DNA from: Pteria penguin
Taxonomy: Eukaryota > Mollusca > Bivalvia > Pterioida > Pteriidae
Direction: 5' to 3'
DNA length: 64,000 nt
NCBI GenBank assembly: GCA_035048485.1
Contig: CM068584.1
Location: 61,479,458-61,543,457, forward strand
The notes beneath the pieces are model-generated. The model had not been told where the DNA came from, did no database searches, and saw only the letters and a program-made list of their open reading frames with translations. Numbering within the stretch: position 1 is the first letter of the stretch; each line of letters starts with the position of its first letter. Position numbers and translations under genes: made by a program. This document shows positions 51,105 through 62,097 of this stretch, in pieces.

Positions 51105-52171
51105 ATGCGTCTGTATCCATATGGAGCTTCAGCTTTACTTTTTGCTTTACATATAAGTGCAGAAATTATCAGTAAATTGACTAATGTGTCATCGTGTCCG
51201 TCAGAGCTTAACCTATGGCGTCAAAAGAAATCAAAAAAGTCGTGCGAGGAAGAAAATGGTTTTGTGTACCATTGTATGAAATCGTCAAGGAACACTTTTG
51301 CTGACTTTTGTATGGTCCCTGTATCCATCAATTTTTTCGGTAAGATTTTCTCTTTTATTAACTTTAACACGTATAGAGTAAAATGAAATATTAGATCATA
51401 TCGCAGAAAATCCTATCGATAATCTACGCCTTTAAATCCATTCATCAACGTGTTGCCAATAATAATAAATAAAAAAAACGTGTTGCAAACTTTGAAAATC
51501 GTAGTAATTGTAAATAGTTCTGTTTAAAAGAGCCGCTATCTTTTTAGCTAAGCAATGTTGAGTGTTGCTTAATAAAGAGTTGATAAGATACCCATTGCCC
51601 AACGAATTTTGTAGAATAAACTTCTGATGCACAGACCGTCTTCGAAAATGATACAAAGCAACGTTGAACATTGCAAACTGTAAGGAAAGAGCATGCACAT
51701 ATAGCAGCAAATTCGGTAGACCCCCTGCATCATTTTACCCATGGTAATGCAATGGAACACCAAAACCATCATGTTTATCAGGAGATGGGACTTTAATAGA
51801 ATATAGTTTTAAATGAACTCTAATGTACATGCGATGAAGTTGAAATGAAAATTTGATATAAAAAAAATTGAAACCAGAACAGTTTAAATAAATATTTTTA
51901 GGCATTGACAGACTCATGAAAATGCAAATTTTCCTTACCTACATGCATAAGATTTTATTTCAAATCTCCGGACTTAATTCTAACTCCTGGATATGTAATG
52001 CATCGTTAAGCTAACGTGCGAGAGCTCCATACCAGTGCCACTGCTAAAAATGAAAATAAAAATAAATATATTAAACTATTACGATTTTAAATAATAACAA
52101 TAAAAAAAAAAATACCTCAAAATAGAACAATAAGCCATTTTGTATTTATTTATTTATTTATTGTATTTCCA

Positions 52172-52225
<54 letters not shown>

Positions 52226-52464
52226 ATACTAAAGAAACGTGAAGAGTTATGGATTTCCCGGTACAGAACAGTTGTGAAGGGGCCAATATACCACATTTGG
52301 TCCCATCACCCCCAGGGGGAGAGAGAGAATATGTGTGTGTGTAGAGAGGGTGGATTCAATCCCTATGTATTTCCAATGGTTGAAATGTCAAAGGTTTGTT
52401 TTAACAAGAAAATATAAACATTATAACATTCGTGCTTTCAACCAAAGAACAACCTCATATACAC

Positions 52465-52557
<93 letters not shown>

Positions 52558-55500
52558 ATATACATCTGCAAATCAAACATACACATCCGAGTCATTTCGG
52601 CATATTTCTTCATATTTTTTCACTGATGGTAATCGCCATCAGTCGAAAACCATTTGAATTTGAAGACCACTCTTAATATGAAATAGGCCTAAATGTGAAA
52701 GCTAAAACCCATTTATGGACTAAACCTTGCATGAGGGAGATATCCGTTTATGATAAATACCGTATTTATGTAATTGATCTTCAAAATGTGAATTGACCTT
52801 TTTAAATAATACCAAATATAATAGGGTTTATCGAAACCATACAAACCCTAAACTCTATCATATTTAGTATCAGTGGGAAAAACGTTGACCACACATTTCA
52901 TGTGATACCACTTGCAGTATACTGTATTTTGATCCGACAGAGTTATAACCCTTTTTTATAGTAAACAAAAGGAGATTTCTTACGACGAAACCCGTTTTTC
53001 TTCAATAAAGACCCGGAAACCCTACAAACTATTTCATATTTGGTATCATTGAAAAGGTCTAGACCTCACCTTTCATGATACCACTTGCAGGATTCTATCT
53101 TTTGATCCGACGGGGTTTCTTACTCTTTTTATCGTCAACAAACCAGAAGAGCCAGAAACCCTCCGAACCGTATCATATTTGGTAAAAGTGATCTCACCTT
53201 TTCCTTTGATTCGACGGAGTTATTTCACTTTTTTAGTAAACAAAAAGAGATTTCTTACGATAAATCCTGCAAGTGGTATCACATGACTTACTATTCTATG
53301 TGCATTGATTTGTAAATTAAAATTTATTCTGAAGTTAATATATTACCTGTATTTCTAAAGAAAAAAGAGTTAGGGTTTGGGGAAGGATCCCGAAGTTGGA
53401 GTTGGATCCTAGAATTCACATGCAATAATCGAAATGCTGTGCTGAGTATTTATATGACTAAATGGTTAATATTAAAACATTTTAGATTGTTCGACATCCC
53501 GCTGAAATAAAATCATGGGATCGACCAACATTTTCCGATTTTTTCGTCACGTTATACAGTGCCGTAAACACATATTCCATGGATAAAATGCAATTTTATT
53601 AAATATTCAGACGAAAAATATAGGGTTGAAAATCAAAAATGATTCCCAAACCAAGATCGCCGCTATCAGGTGTTATAAAACATGGGTTCTAGGACAATTT
53701 CTATTTCTGCATTAACCAAACTGTAGGAGAAAAAGAATAATATTTATTTATTTTTTATATTGTTAAAGCATGTGCTTGCACACCATTATTCAGAATAAGG
53801 CAGTTACATCTTAAATACAATACTCAATAAATATGTATATCGAAGTAGAAATTATTCGTTATCTATTAAACATGGTTTTCAAAACAAAACTTCCAGATCC
53901 GAGTTGTCTGACTTGATTAACATTCAATTACCTTTAGAAAAACTCATTTACTTTATTTCTAAACGGACATATCCGGAATTTATCTACCGACACGTGTTTT
54001 CGGTTTAACACAGACAAACGAATGTATAAATACTCGCACATACTACTGGTATTACAAAAGCATAGCAAAATAATTAACTTCATCAAAATCATAATATATT
54101 GAAAAATTGAGATTAGACATATACAAACACAAATAGTGATTTTCGTAAGGGAATTCATGAATACGGTCCTTTTTTTAAATCTAGACCGTTTTCACAAAGA
54201 GTATAAACTAGCAATAAATAACTATAGTATATTTTTCATTAAGATGGATGCCTACAAATACATATAGGAGATAATTTTGGCATCCTGTATGTCGAGTGCT
54301 CACTCAACGGAAAGTGTCCAAATGCAGATGAACCCACCTACCCATCTTATCAGCTTTACAAATGTGAGTTGTGTTATTATATCATATTATTAATCTATAA
54401 ATCCATGATACTATTCAGGTCTTATTCTTGTAATACTTTTCATGTATACGTTTCAAATATATTTGTTTATTTTCTTATAAGCATACAACTATATATCCTT
54501 ATAGATGATGGCTGTTACAAAGAAGAGTCAAATGTAACCGATATTAACAATGAAAGGTAAGAAATATGCATTATATTATTATGCACGGTTAGACGGCGGG
54601 TTAAGAATAATCATGAGTCACAATTAGAAGGATCTTGTTCTGGGTGGTAGTATTAAGGATGTCCTAACGGTGAAAAAAGACCTCCAAATTATTACTGAGA
54701 ACAGATGGATACAGACATTAAATACTAGACTTCTGAACGTTAACTCAAACTTATAAGACATATCCTTTGATGTGCGTATAATTTAACGTAAATTTTCGCG
54801 AACATTCGTTACATTTTAGTTAGTTATGACGTCATGGTTTCATATGTATACCACTAAAAAAGTAACATGTGGCCGAAAATTTATAAAATGTGAGTGTTTC
54901 TGATTATTTATATAGGACAAGTTGGAAACAAGATTTCAAAAATCTACATAGGAGGGTAAATAGACCCAAAAAGAGATGCTTATTGACTGGAAGTGGAAAG
55001 ACTTTAACCAATACTATAGCACATGACAACTTAAATATGAAATGATAAATATATGCATGCAAATGTAGCGATTTTTTCCAATTTAAGGAAGTGAACCCAT
55101 AATTTTCCCTTCGATGGGAAGCATCAACTCAATATCATTCATCACGTACAATAATACGAGGAAATTGTTTTGAAATCATACTACAAAAAGTAAGTAAAAT
55201 AAAGTTACCCACATATGTGCTCTAATTTTTAACGTGACGTGTAATGCAACAGAACAATATTATCATATTCAATACAGGTGTTCAACGTCACACCAAAAAG
55301 AGGCTAGATAAGTTTATTGATTGAAAACGAAAATATATTAATGTGAAGAGTGTTCACAAGGTAACACCATTAAGTGTATCAGAAGGAAAAACAAATCTTG
55401 GTCTTCAGTTATGTACGAGAGAATGTGGTTCATTTAAGAAAAGTAAAAATCTCATTACAAAACTCTGTGAGTAACGAATACCATTAAAAATCCAGTTCCC

Positions 55501-58500
55501 TGGTATGAGAAACTGTATTACTGTAACTAACATCACACTTGTTATGATGAAATTTGAATTATAATACAATTTAGTGTAAGTAAGTGTAATAGCTAAATTA
55601 TTTTTCATTTAAATCTCCATTATAATATTTCAGAACTCCCACTACTGAACACAGTTTTAGACATAAAACAACCATTGATCCGTATACAATTGTACGCTAT
55701 ACTAGAAATGATAATCAAAGGACAGGAGAAGGCGGCGGTAAAACAGTTACCTACCTTGTATATTTCCATACTGTTATTTCGTTTGCATTTATTTTTTTAA
55801 TTTGTTTGATGATTTTTGTTCAACGTATAAAATAGTAACTGAAAACGACTCATATTTCATAATAATATAAAAAAAAATTTGGTTGGTTGGTGCATTACGT
55901 CGCCGTCAACAATGTTTCCAGTCATATCGCGACATCGAAGAAGGAGTTAACCAATCTCTTAAACATAGTGGAGCAATCCGGTTACCGAACCTGGATAGTC
56001 AGTGCCTCAGGGCGAGCGCTTTTCCACTTTACCAAGCCTGCCCGTATGAAAAAAGTTAGGAGAATCTATTGACGTGGTACTTGTTTAAGTCGAACTCAGA
56101 GCCGGCTTAATTCAATCTCGGTGAGGTTTTATTCGTCTTCATGATCTTCGTACTTGTTACTGAGTGTATCAATACTTATCACTTTATACATTAGAACATT
56201 CAAAGGAGTCAAGATCATACCGACAGTACATGGCGTATTGAGTATACATGAGGACATGTACTGATGAGATCATATACTAACAATTGTCCAGTGACATACA
56301 TTAAGGTCCAATACTTACAAGTGTACAGGGACCTAACTAAGGTTATACACTGACAAGTTTACAGGGACCTGTATTAAGGTCATACAGTGATGTATGTACA
56401 ATGATATACATTAAAATCACACAAACAAGTGTACAGTGACATTCATTGAAATCATACACAAACAAGTGTACAGGGAGGGACGTACATTGAGGTCATACAG
56501 AATTAAGTAACCAGTGACATGATTATGGTCACACACTCATAAGTGTTCAGTGCGATACATTAAGGTCATACATAAAAGTACAGCAGCATAAGTAAAGTCA
56601 TACAATGACAAGTGTATCATGGCCATGTATTAATATGAGCACAGGTACATGCATTAAAGTTGATTGAATATTAATTTACTTTCAACTTTTCAGTCATATT
56701 GCGACTTAGTTTAAATGTTAGAATCAACTTCTAACACAGCACAGATTCGAACTCGGATCCTCTGTTCCTCAAACCAAACATTTCAGCACTACCCCAAGTC
56801 TACCTCTAAAATAGGTATCTAATGTACATTAAAGATATTGAGAAATGCACTTTAATTTCCATGACCATATATTGCTAAGTCTAATATACATTAAGGTCAT
56901 AAATGAACAAGTGTACATGCACATTAAAGTAAAACGATTTTTTAACCCTGTGTTTTCATGAAAATATTAACTGAATAACCATTTAAAAGATTATAAATCG
57001 CATATGAATTTACACAAAAATTGCAATTTATTCACATTAGTTTTAGCTGCAAACGTCATCAGCGCTAGGAATTCATCTACTTCACTGATATTTTCCCAGG
57101 ATAAACACGTCGTAGGTAATGTCTTCTTAAATTCAAGTAAGAATGTAAGAGTGTAAATAGCATATGACCATTTTTAATCTAGTGGAAAGAAAGTAATAGA
57201 TGGCAAATGTCAGCAATAAAAGAAGATCATTTTATAGACATAAGGCAATTATTTATGTAGAATATCGAGAAAAATTTGAACAAAATTAATAATGTATTTA
57301 TATAATAATTATTTTCTATTCATTTTACAAATGCTTGTAGTAAATTAAATTGATATAATGTATAGAATCAAAGCAATAAATTTTATAGTATTGCATATAA
57401 TAATTTATGTAACCTTGTATGATAAAGGTGTAACCGCTGGAATATTCATGCTCTTGCTATGTGGGTCATTGATCTTTTCGGCTTATTTCATACAAAAGTA
57501 GGTATCTTTTCGTATTGTTATCTTATTCCTCATTATATGTTAGAATTTGCTTTAAAGTATATAATCTGCATAATGGGAAACTACATTCTAAATGCATCCA
57601 GATTTTGTGTTAATTCTAAATATTGTAGTAATTTACAAAATGCACATTTATTATCAAATCAGATAATGATGCTACTTGGGTGTTTCTTCATTTATTTGAT
57701 GAAAATAACTTCAGGTCAAGGAGTGACATTAAAGAAAAAAACCTTGCCAAGTACCATACTAATTCAGAAGTCAACAGGGACGAAGAAAACGTGTATAATG
57801 AAGTACAGGATATTCAGTCAGAAGAGTCCGATGGCCGTTCTTATGAGAACCCAGTCACTTTCACAATCATTCAGTCTGAGAGAACGTCCACTATATCAGT
57901 CCCAGCAATACCAGGACGACGCAAAGATAGCGGATCTAAAACTTGTAAATTTTCATCTTCACTATCCAGTTCTGACAGTGTAATTTCGTATGAGGGAAAA
58001 TTGTATAAAAGGGCAATAGTTGAGGCACAGTCAAGTTCATCTTTTTCTTCGTTTAAATGCTCCAAATATGGAAACATGGATGACAGTCTCTGCAAATCCA
58101 TTAAAGGTAATACTTTTCATTTCGTACTATTCTATAGTACATGATCTTAGCCGTGATTTCGATACGAAGGCGCAGAGCGCTAGCATCTGAAACCACATCT
58201 ACTCCGTTACACTGTTACTAGGAAAAGAGAATGAAATAACCGACGGTTTTAGCCCAATTAAGATAGGATAGAGAGTCCGTTGGATAATAGAATATAAGGA
58301 CCATTGGTTAAAGTTTTTGCAGTAATTAATTTCTGCAAAATAAAGCAGTACTGTATGTAAAGAACAAAGGAAAAGCACCGTTAACATGTGTTACAAATGC
58401 CTTGGTTACTTCATATTAGTCATCGGGAAATAATTTAGGCAACATATACATATTGTCAGAAAAGATATAAATCAAAAGAAGCACTGCAATATGCTATATT

Positions 58501-58946
58501 CAAATGGAGAATGTAGAATCATATTCACTACACTTAAATATATGCGCTCTTTATTTTATCATCATCATCGCCGGTATTTTATTTCCTTACATCTACAAAT
58601 AATCTTTTTTCTCGCATTACAGATACACCAGCCACAGGGTAATCTATAACAAATTTTGATTAAATTTAATATTTCCACTATGATATTTTAAAATAATTTC
58701 AATTCATCAATTTCGAAAATCCCCTATCATTATTCATTTATATTACATCATTGTGAAGTATTTTTCATATGGTCTAACTAAAGGTGTCATTAATTTGGTG
58801 ATCTGAGAGTTTGCTTGCTTTAACTATTTCTAAAACTTACATTCTGTTCTAAAAGCATCAGTACATATCTGTAAAACGAGTGATCTGTGTAAAATGCCAT
58901 TTCCGTATCTTCCTCTAGAAGCACCCAACGACCAAACAGTATGTAG
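51105..58946 (+). CDS. Gene B': cysteine-rich type I membrane protein, complete
   Basis: This is the most complete gene of the window. Exons are 51105-51339, 54244-54363, 54505-54556, 55634-55737, 57047-57115, 57428-57497, 57715-58106, 58623-58638 and 58919-58946. They total 1086 nt, encoding 361 residues and a stop. A signal peptide (MRLYPYGASALLFALHISA) precedes an eight-Cys ectodomain with N-glycosylation sites NVSS and NVTD. A Thr-rich stalk and a helix at about 195-214 (AGIFMLLLCGSLIFSAYF) follow, with KSRSDIKEK just inside. The 147-residue tail carries Tyr244 (VYNEV), Tyr260 (SYENP), Tyr309, Tyr314 and Tyr335 (KYGNM), a Ser-rich stretch and the end QRPNSM. YENP and YGNM fit the YxN form bound by Grb2-type SH2 domains, which is a family-level expectation only. 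The exon 4 donor has shifted 3 nt relative to B, because the older GT reads GC here. The gene is head-to-head with A'. Role unknown; membrane receptor inferred. Confidence 0.78.
52468..52556. repeat. (CA)n microsatellite in B' intron 1
   Basis: More than 40 CA units; the Thr-His frames over it are spurious. A (TTA)n tract precedes it at about 52175-52223. Confidence 0.95.
52830..53290 (+). repeat. Three-unit tandem repeat in B' intron 1
   Basis: Units share CATATTTGGTATCA, TGATACCACTTGCAG, TTTTGATCCGACGG and AGTAAACAAAAAGAGATTTCTTACGA with periods of roughly 130-190 bp. The corresponding position in B intron 1 holds different sequence. Confidence 0.7.
55881..56045 (-). mobile_element. Degenerate type 2 SINE in an intron of B'
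   Basis: It begins GGTTGGTTGGTG, keeps CAGTCATATCGCGACAT, and ends in a decayed tRNA-like head. An open frame through it is a by-product. It lies between B' exons 4 and 5 and is absent from B. Confidence 0.75.
56240..56660 (+). repeat. Minisatellite, about 43-bp units, in B' intron 4
   Basis: About ten variable units follow the pattern ACATTAAGGTCATACA..ACAAGTGTACAGTGAC. A stray unit lies at 56880-56935. It is absent from B. Confidence 0.75.
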
Positions 58947-59629
58947 ATGCAGATGCAGATGACATTAATACCCATTGTAATTTAACATTTTATGAAATAT
59001 AGTACCAATGTAAATGTATGGTGTTTATTAATTTTGATGGTGGGTCTTCCAATGTATACATGTTGTGGTCGTATTTGTAAATAATTCCCTGATATATACA
59101 CAATTTGAATAGTGTAAATGTAATTATATGTATATATGTTGTAAAAACATTTTCAAGATTTTCAGAAAAAATATTTGTGTTGTAGTTTTATTTACATGGT
59201 ACGATTTTAGAAAATGTAAATGCATCCTCAAATATGACTTTTATATGGTTTTTGTTTTTGTTATGCAATTGATTATAATCGCCTACAGTGAATATATGTT
59301 TTACCAATTATATATGTGGCTTCATAATAATGGCTCCATATCCGACTTAGTATTTTACTTTTAATTTGCAGTTTGTTAAGGAATGTTGAAACTTTGACTG
59401 GCTATATATGAATGTATCCACCATGCATGTTTAGTGTACAATTGGTGCAGTTAAATTTAACTTACGGTGTCGGTGTTTTAAGATGATAGAACTAAGTATG
59501 ATTTATTGTATATATAATATGGAAATTTGTCAATCAATATACTAAGAACAATTAGGATTAGATCTATTCAAAATATTTATTTCGAGGACAGAGTCAGATT
59601 GAATCCAGTGTATTGTATATGCATACATG

Positions 59630-59898
59630 ATTGATTGATTGATTGATTTTTGTTTATCGTCACACCACGAATATTTCACGTATATGGTGACGGCATCTGC
59701 TTGATGCGGGGCATACAAATTTTGACCTTTGCAAAGGACCCACCTGAAGCAGTGAGAGATCTTTAACGGGCCATGCGTACCACGACACTGGGCCTCGGTT
59801 GTTACTATCTCATTCGAAACACAGAACACAGGCATGACCAGAGCGGGTCTCAAACCCCGGACTCCCGATCGCGATACCACTAGGCTACACTGGCTTAG
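59630..59898 (-). mobile_element. tRNA-derived SINE, type 1, in the 3' flank of B'
   Basis: Full-length copy of the 2886 element, flanked by the 11-bp duplication ATGCATACATG (59619-59629 and 59899-59909). The homologous 3' flank of B, near 17010, has no insertion. Confidence 0.88.
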
Positions 59899-59984
59899 AT
59901 GCATACATGTATAAACACTTATTATTGTATGTATAAATATAAACATCATACGGATAATTTTTATCTTACATATGCCCAATGGTC

Positions 59985-59990
59985 AATAAA
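59985..59990 (+). promoter_or_regulatory. Likely polyadenylation signal of gene B'
   Basis: AATAAA in GTCAATAAATGTAAAC matches the site downstream of B at 17101. A SINE at 59630-59898 now lies between it and the stop codon. Confidence 0.4.
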
Positions 59991-60333
59991 TGTAAACTAT
60001 GCCTGGGTTGTTATATTTTACTGAATACCCTGAATTAAATTATATTTTATGTCATTCTATACAACAGCATTCAATTATTTGTGTAATGATTTGTAATGAT
60101 GAGGACAGAAACAGTGTTTTCTATTTTCCCAATACGTGCAAAATGTTATTTTTATTACAGTGGAAGCAATTATTTGTTGTACATGGTAGTGTATCGATCT
60201 TCTGTAAATTGTATAGTAGTTTGTTATCAAAGTTTGTTTTATATAGCAATTCTAACAATAGCTATATAAATTGACAGAAATGTAGCTTTTCAATTGACAA
60301 CTGTCATCTTTGACCTTAGGACAACCACAACCA

Positions 60334-60986
60334 TGCAGCCGTGTTAAGGCAATACGCATTTATATAATATTGCAGAAAACCCGCCAAACCATAACATGAC
60401 GCCATTGTGACGCCACTATGGCCCAATGTACTTTATGAAGCGGGATAAACTGAAGCAATCAACATACCAAGAAAAATACTGTAGTGCAACCTTTTCCTCA
60501 ACTCCATTTGTTGTGTAATTTCACATAAAGACTGTTCTACACCTATTTGAAATGCTTCTAGCTGGGCCTAACTTTTACATTTTAAAATTTCAACAGAATT
60601 TCTATATGATTGGACCATTTCTTGTAAATATACACAATTAAGCAATTCCATCCAGGTATTTATACACAATTACCCCTTTAATAAGTTAGGCACAGCTAAG
60701 AATATTATCTATAGGATTCCATTTATTGTTTACAACAAAACTTGATTACCGAATTTGGCAACATACTCTTGCACTTTTTGAATGATTGTTGTTAATACTA
60801 CATACGCTGTATATAGAAGTCACGTGATTCCAAACAGCTAGGGAGAAACTTTTAAAAAACTTAGACTTGGTAAACAATTGGCATTTTTACCACTTTGCAG
60901 AAATAATCTTTACTCAATTTATTATACGGTTTTCAGTAAATTGTAATGTCTTTGACGTCGTGGAGTGCCTTAACGTTACTGCGCAT
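60334..60986 (+). mobile_element. 653-bp inverted-repeat element (MITE-like), copy 3
   Basis: It starts ATGCAGCCGTGTTAAGGCAA and ends GTGCCTTAACGTTACTGCGCAT, giving imperfect terminal inverted repeats. It matches 35934-36609 in reverse complement over its length. It lies just beyond the duplicated B' 3' flank. Confidence 0.72.
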
Positions 60987-60989
60987 CCG

Positions 60990-61617
60990 CTGGCTTTCAA
61001 AACCGTCTAGATATTTTAAGTTGTACATTTATCCTATATATATTTGATATTGGGATAACTGAATTAAAAAAACCGATGGTTCAGGAAAAACGGACCATGC
61101 TGACATGAAACTTATAGCACTATTGACCCTAACCAAGGACGTAGTATCTATGATGTTAAGTACATGTATATCTTAACAATTAGATTTATGATAATAGATA
61201 GAGATAAGATTATCAAAATGCATGATCTCTATAGTAAATAACTTTATATATTGTTCACATAACGGATCCAGTAAGAAATTTCCTATTTTGAATTTGAATT
61301 CAGACGATCTGATATCAAACAGGGACGTGGAAACATTAAATGTTTTTAAAATCAATGTTATCCAGTATAGTTATTTACTATGCACGCTTTTAAACGACAC
61401 CTGAATAGGACATTGGGGTATACATTCACCCGGCGTGAGCATTTGTCTACATAACTTAGTGTCATAATTATGCATGTGTTATTGAGTAACGATCCATCTA
61501 TAAAAGGAAAAATACATTTGACGGATACTTGTTTTATGAAATTATAGCAGGCATGTGGTAGCCCTATATCCAAGATACAATACTAACGATTTCCACCCAC
61601 CCCAATGGACCAACAAG
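60990..61617. other. Non-coding sequence
   Basis: No exon or element recognised; the overlapping 60-71-residue frames on both strands are unsupported. Confidence 0.4.
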
Positions 61618-61760
61618 AAGCAGTGGTGAATTTTTGACGTACGATGTGTAGGATGACACTGGACCTTGACTTTTCATTGTTTTTCCTAAGGACATGACAT
61701 CGACGAGACACCAATGAGATTGGAATACAGCACTTCTAAATCAGGAGTCATGCGCCTTAC
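61618..61760 (-). mobile_element. Degraded type 1 SINE fragment
   Basis: The blocks GAAGCAGTGGTGAAT, GACACTGGACCTTGAC, CATCGACGAGACCA-like and TCAGGAGTCATGCGCC run in the same order as in the type 1 SINE at 59630. Confidence 0.5.
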
Positions 61761-61910
61761 CTATTGTTTTACACAGTAAAGGTTATAAAATGTGGGTATC
61801 TTGCATGCGATGTTAAGTAAATAACGTTGTATGAGAGAGGAAAATACAACCTGGGACCAAATTTATTCATTTTACCACATTGACACTAAAATAGTAAAGA
61901 AAATCCTATA

Positions 61911-62084
61911 GCTGGTTGGTTAGCTGATCGGTGTTTTACGTCGTTCGCAACAATATTTCAGTTACATCGCGACATGGAAGCAGGAGGTTACCAACCTCTA
62001 AAACATAATGGCGCAACCAAGGAATCGAACCCGGATCGTCGGCGCGCAAGCCAAGCGCTTAACCACTAAACCACGCCTGCCCCC
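61911..62084 (-). mobile_element. tRNA-derived SINE, type 2, with target-site duplication
   Basis: Reverse-strand copy of the 41979 element: a GGTTGGTT tail at left and the tRNA-like head ending GGCGTGGTTTAGTGG at right. Perfect 13-bp duplications AGAAAATCCTATA lie at 61898-61910 and 62085-62097. Confidence 0.88.
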
Positions 62085-62097
62085 AGAAAATCCTATA

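Noticed and set aside
52335..52676. 113-residue frame rich in Thr-His
   Set aside because: Most of it is the (CA)n microsatellite; no splice or homology support.
56240..56660. CRISPR-like spaced repeats
   Set aside because: Units are contiguous and variable, as in a eukaryotic minisatellite; the genome has introns and SINEs, so CRISPR is not expected.
59542..59979. 145-residue minus-strand frame
   Set aside because: It is the type 1 SINE read through; similar short frames occur in the other SINE copies at 3023 and 4090.
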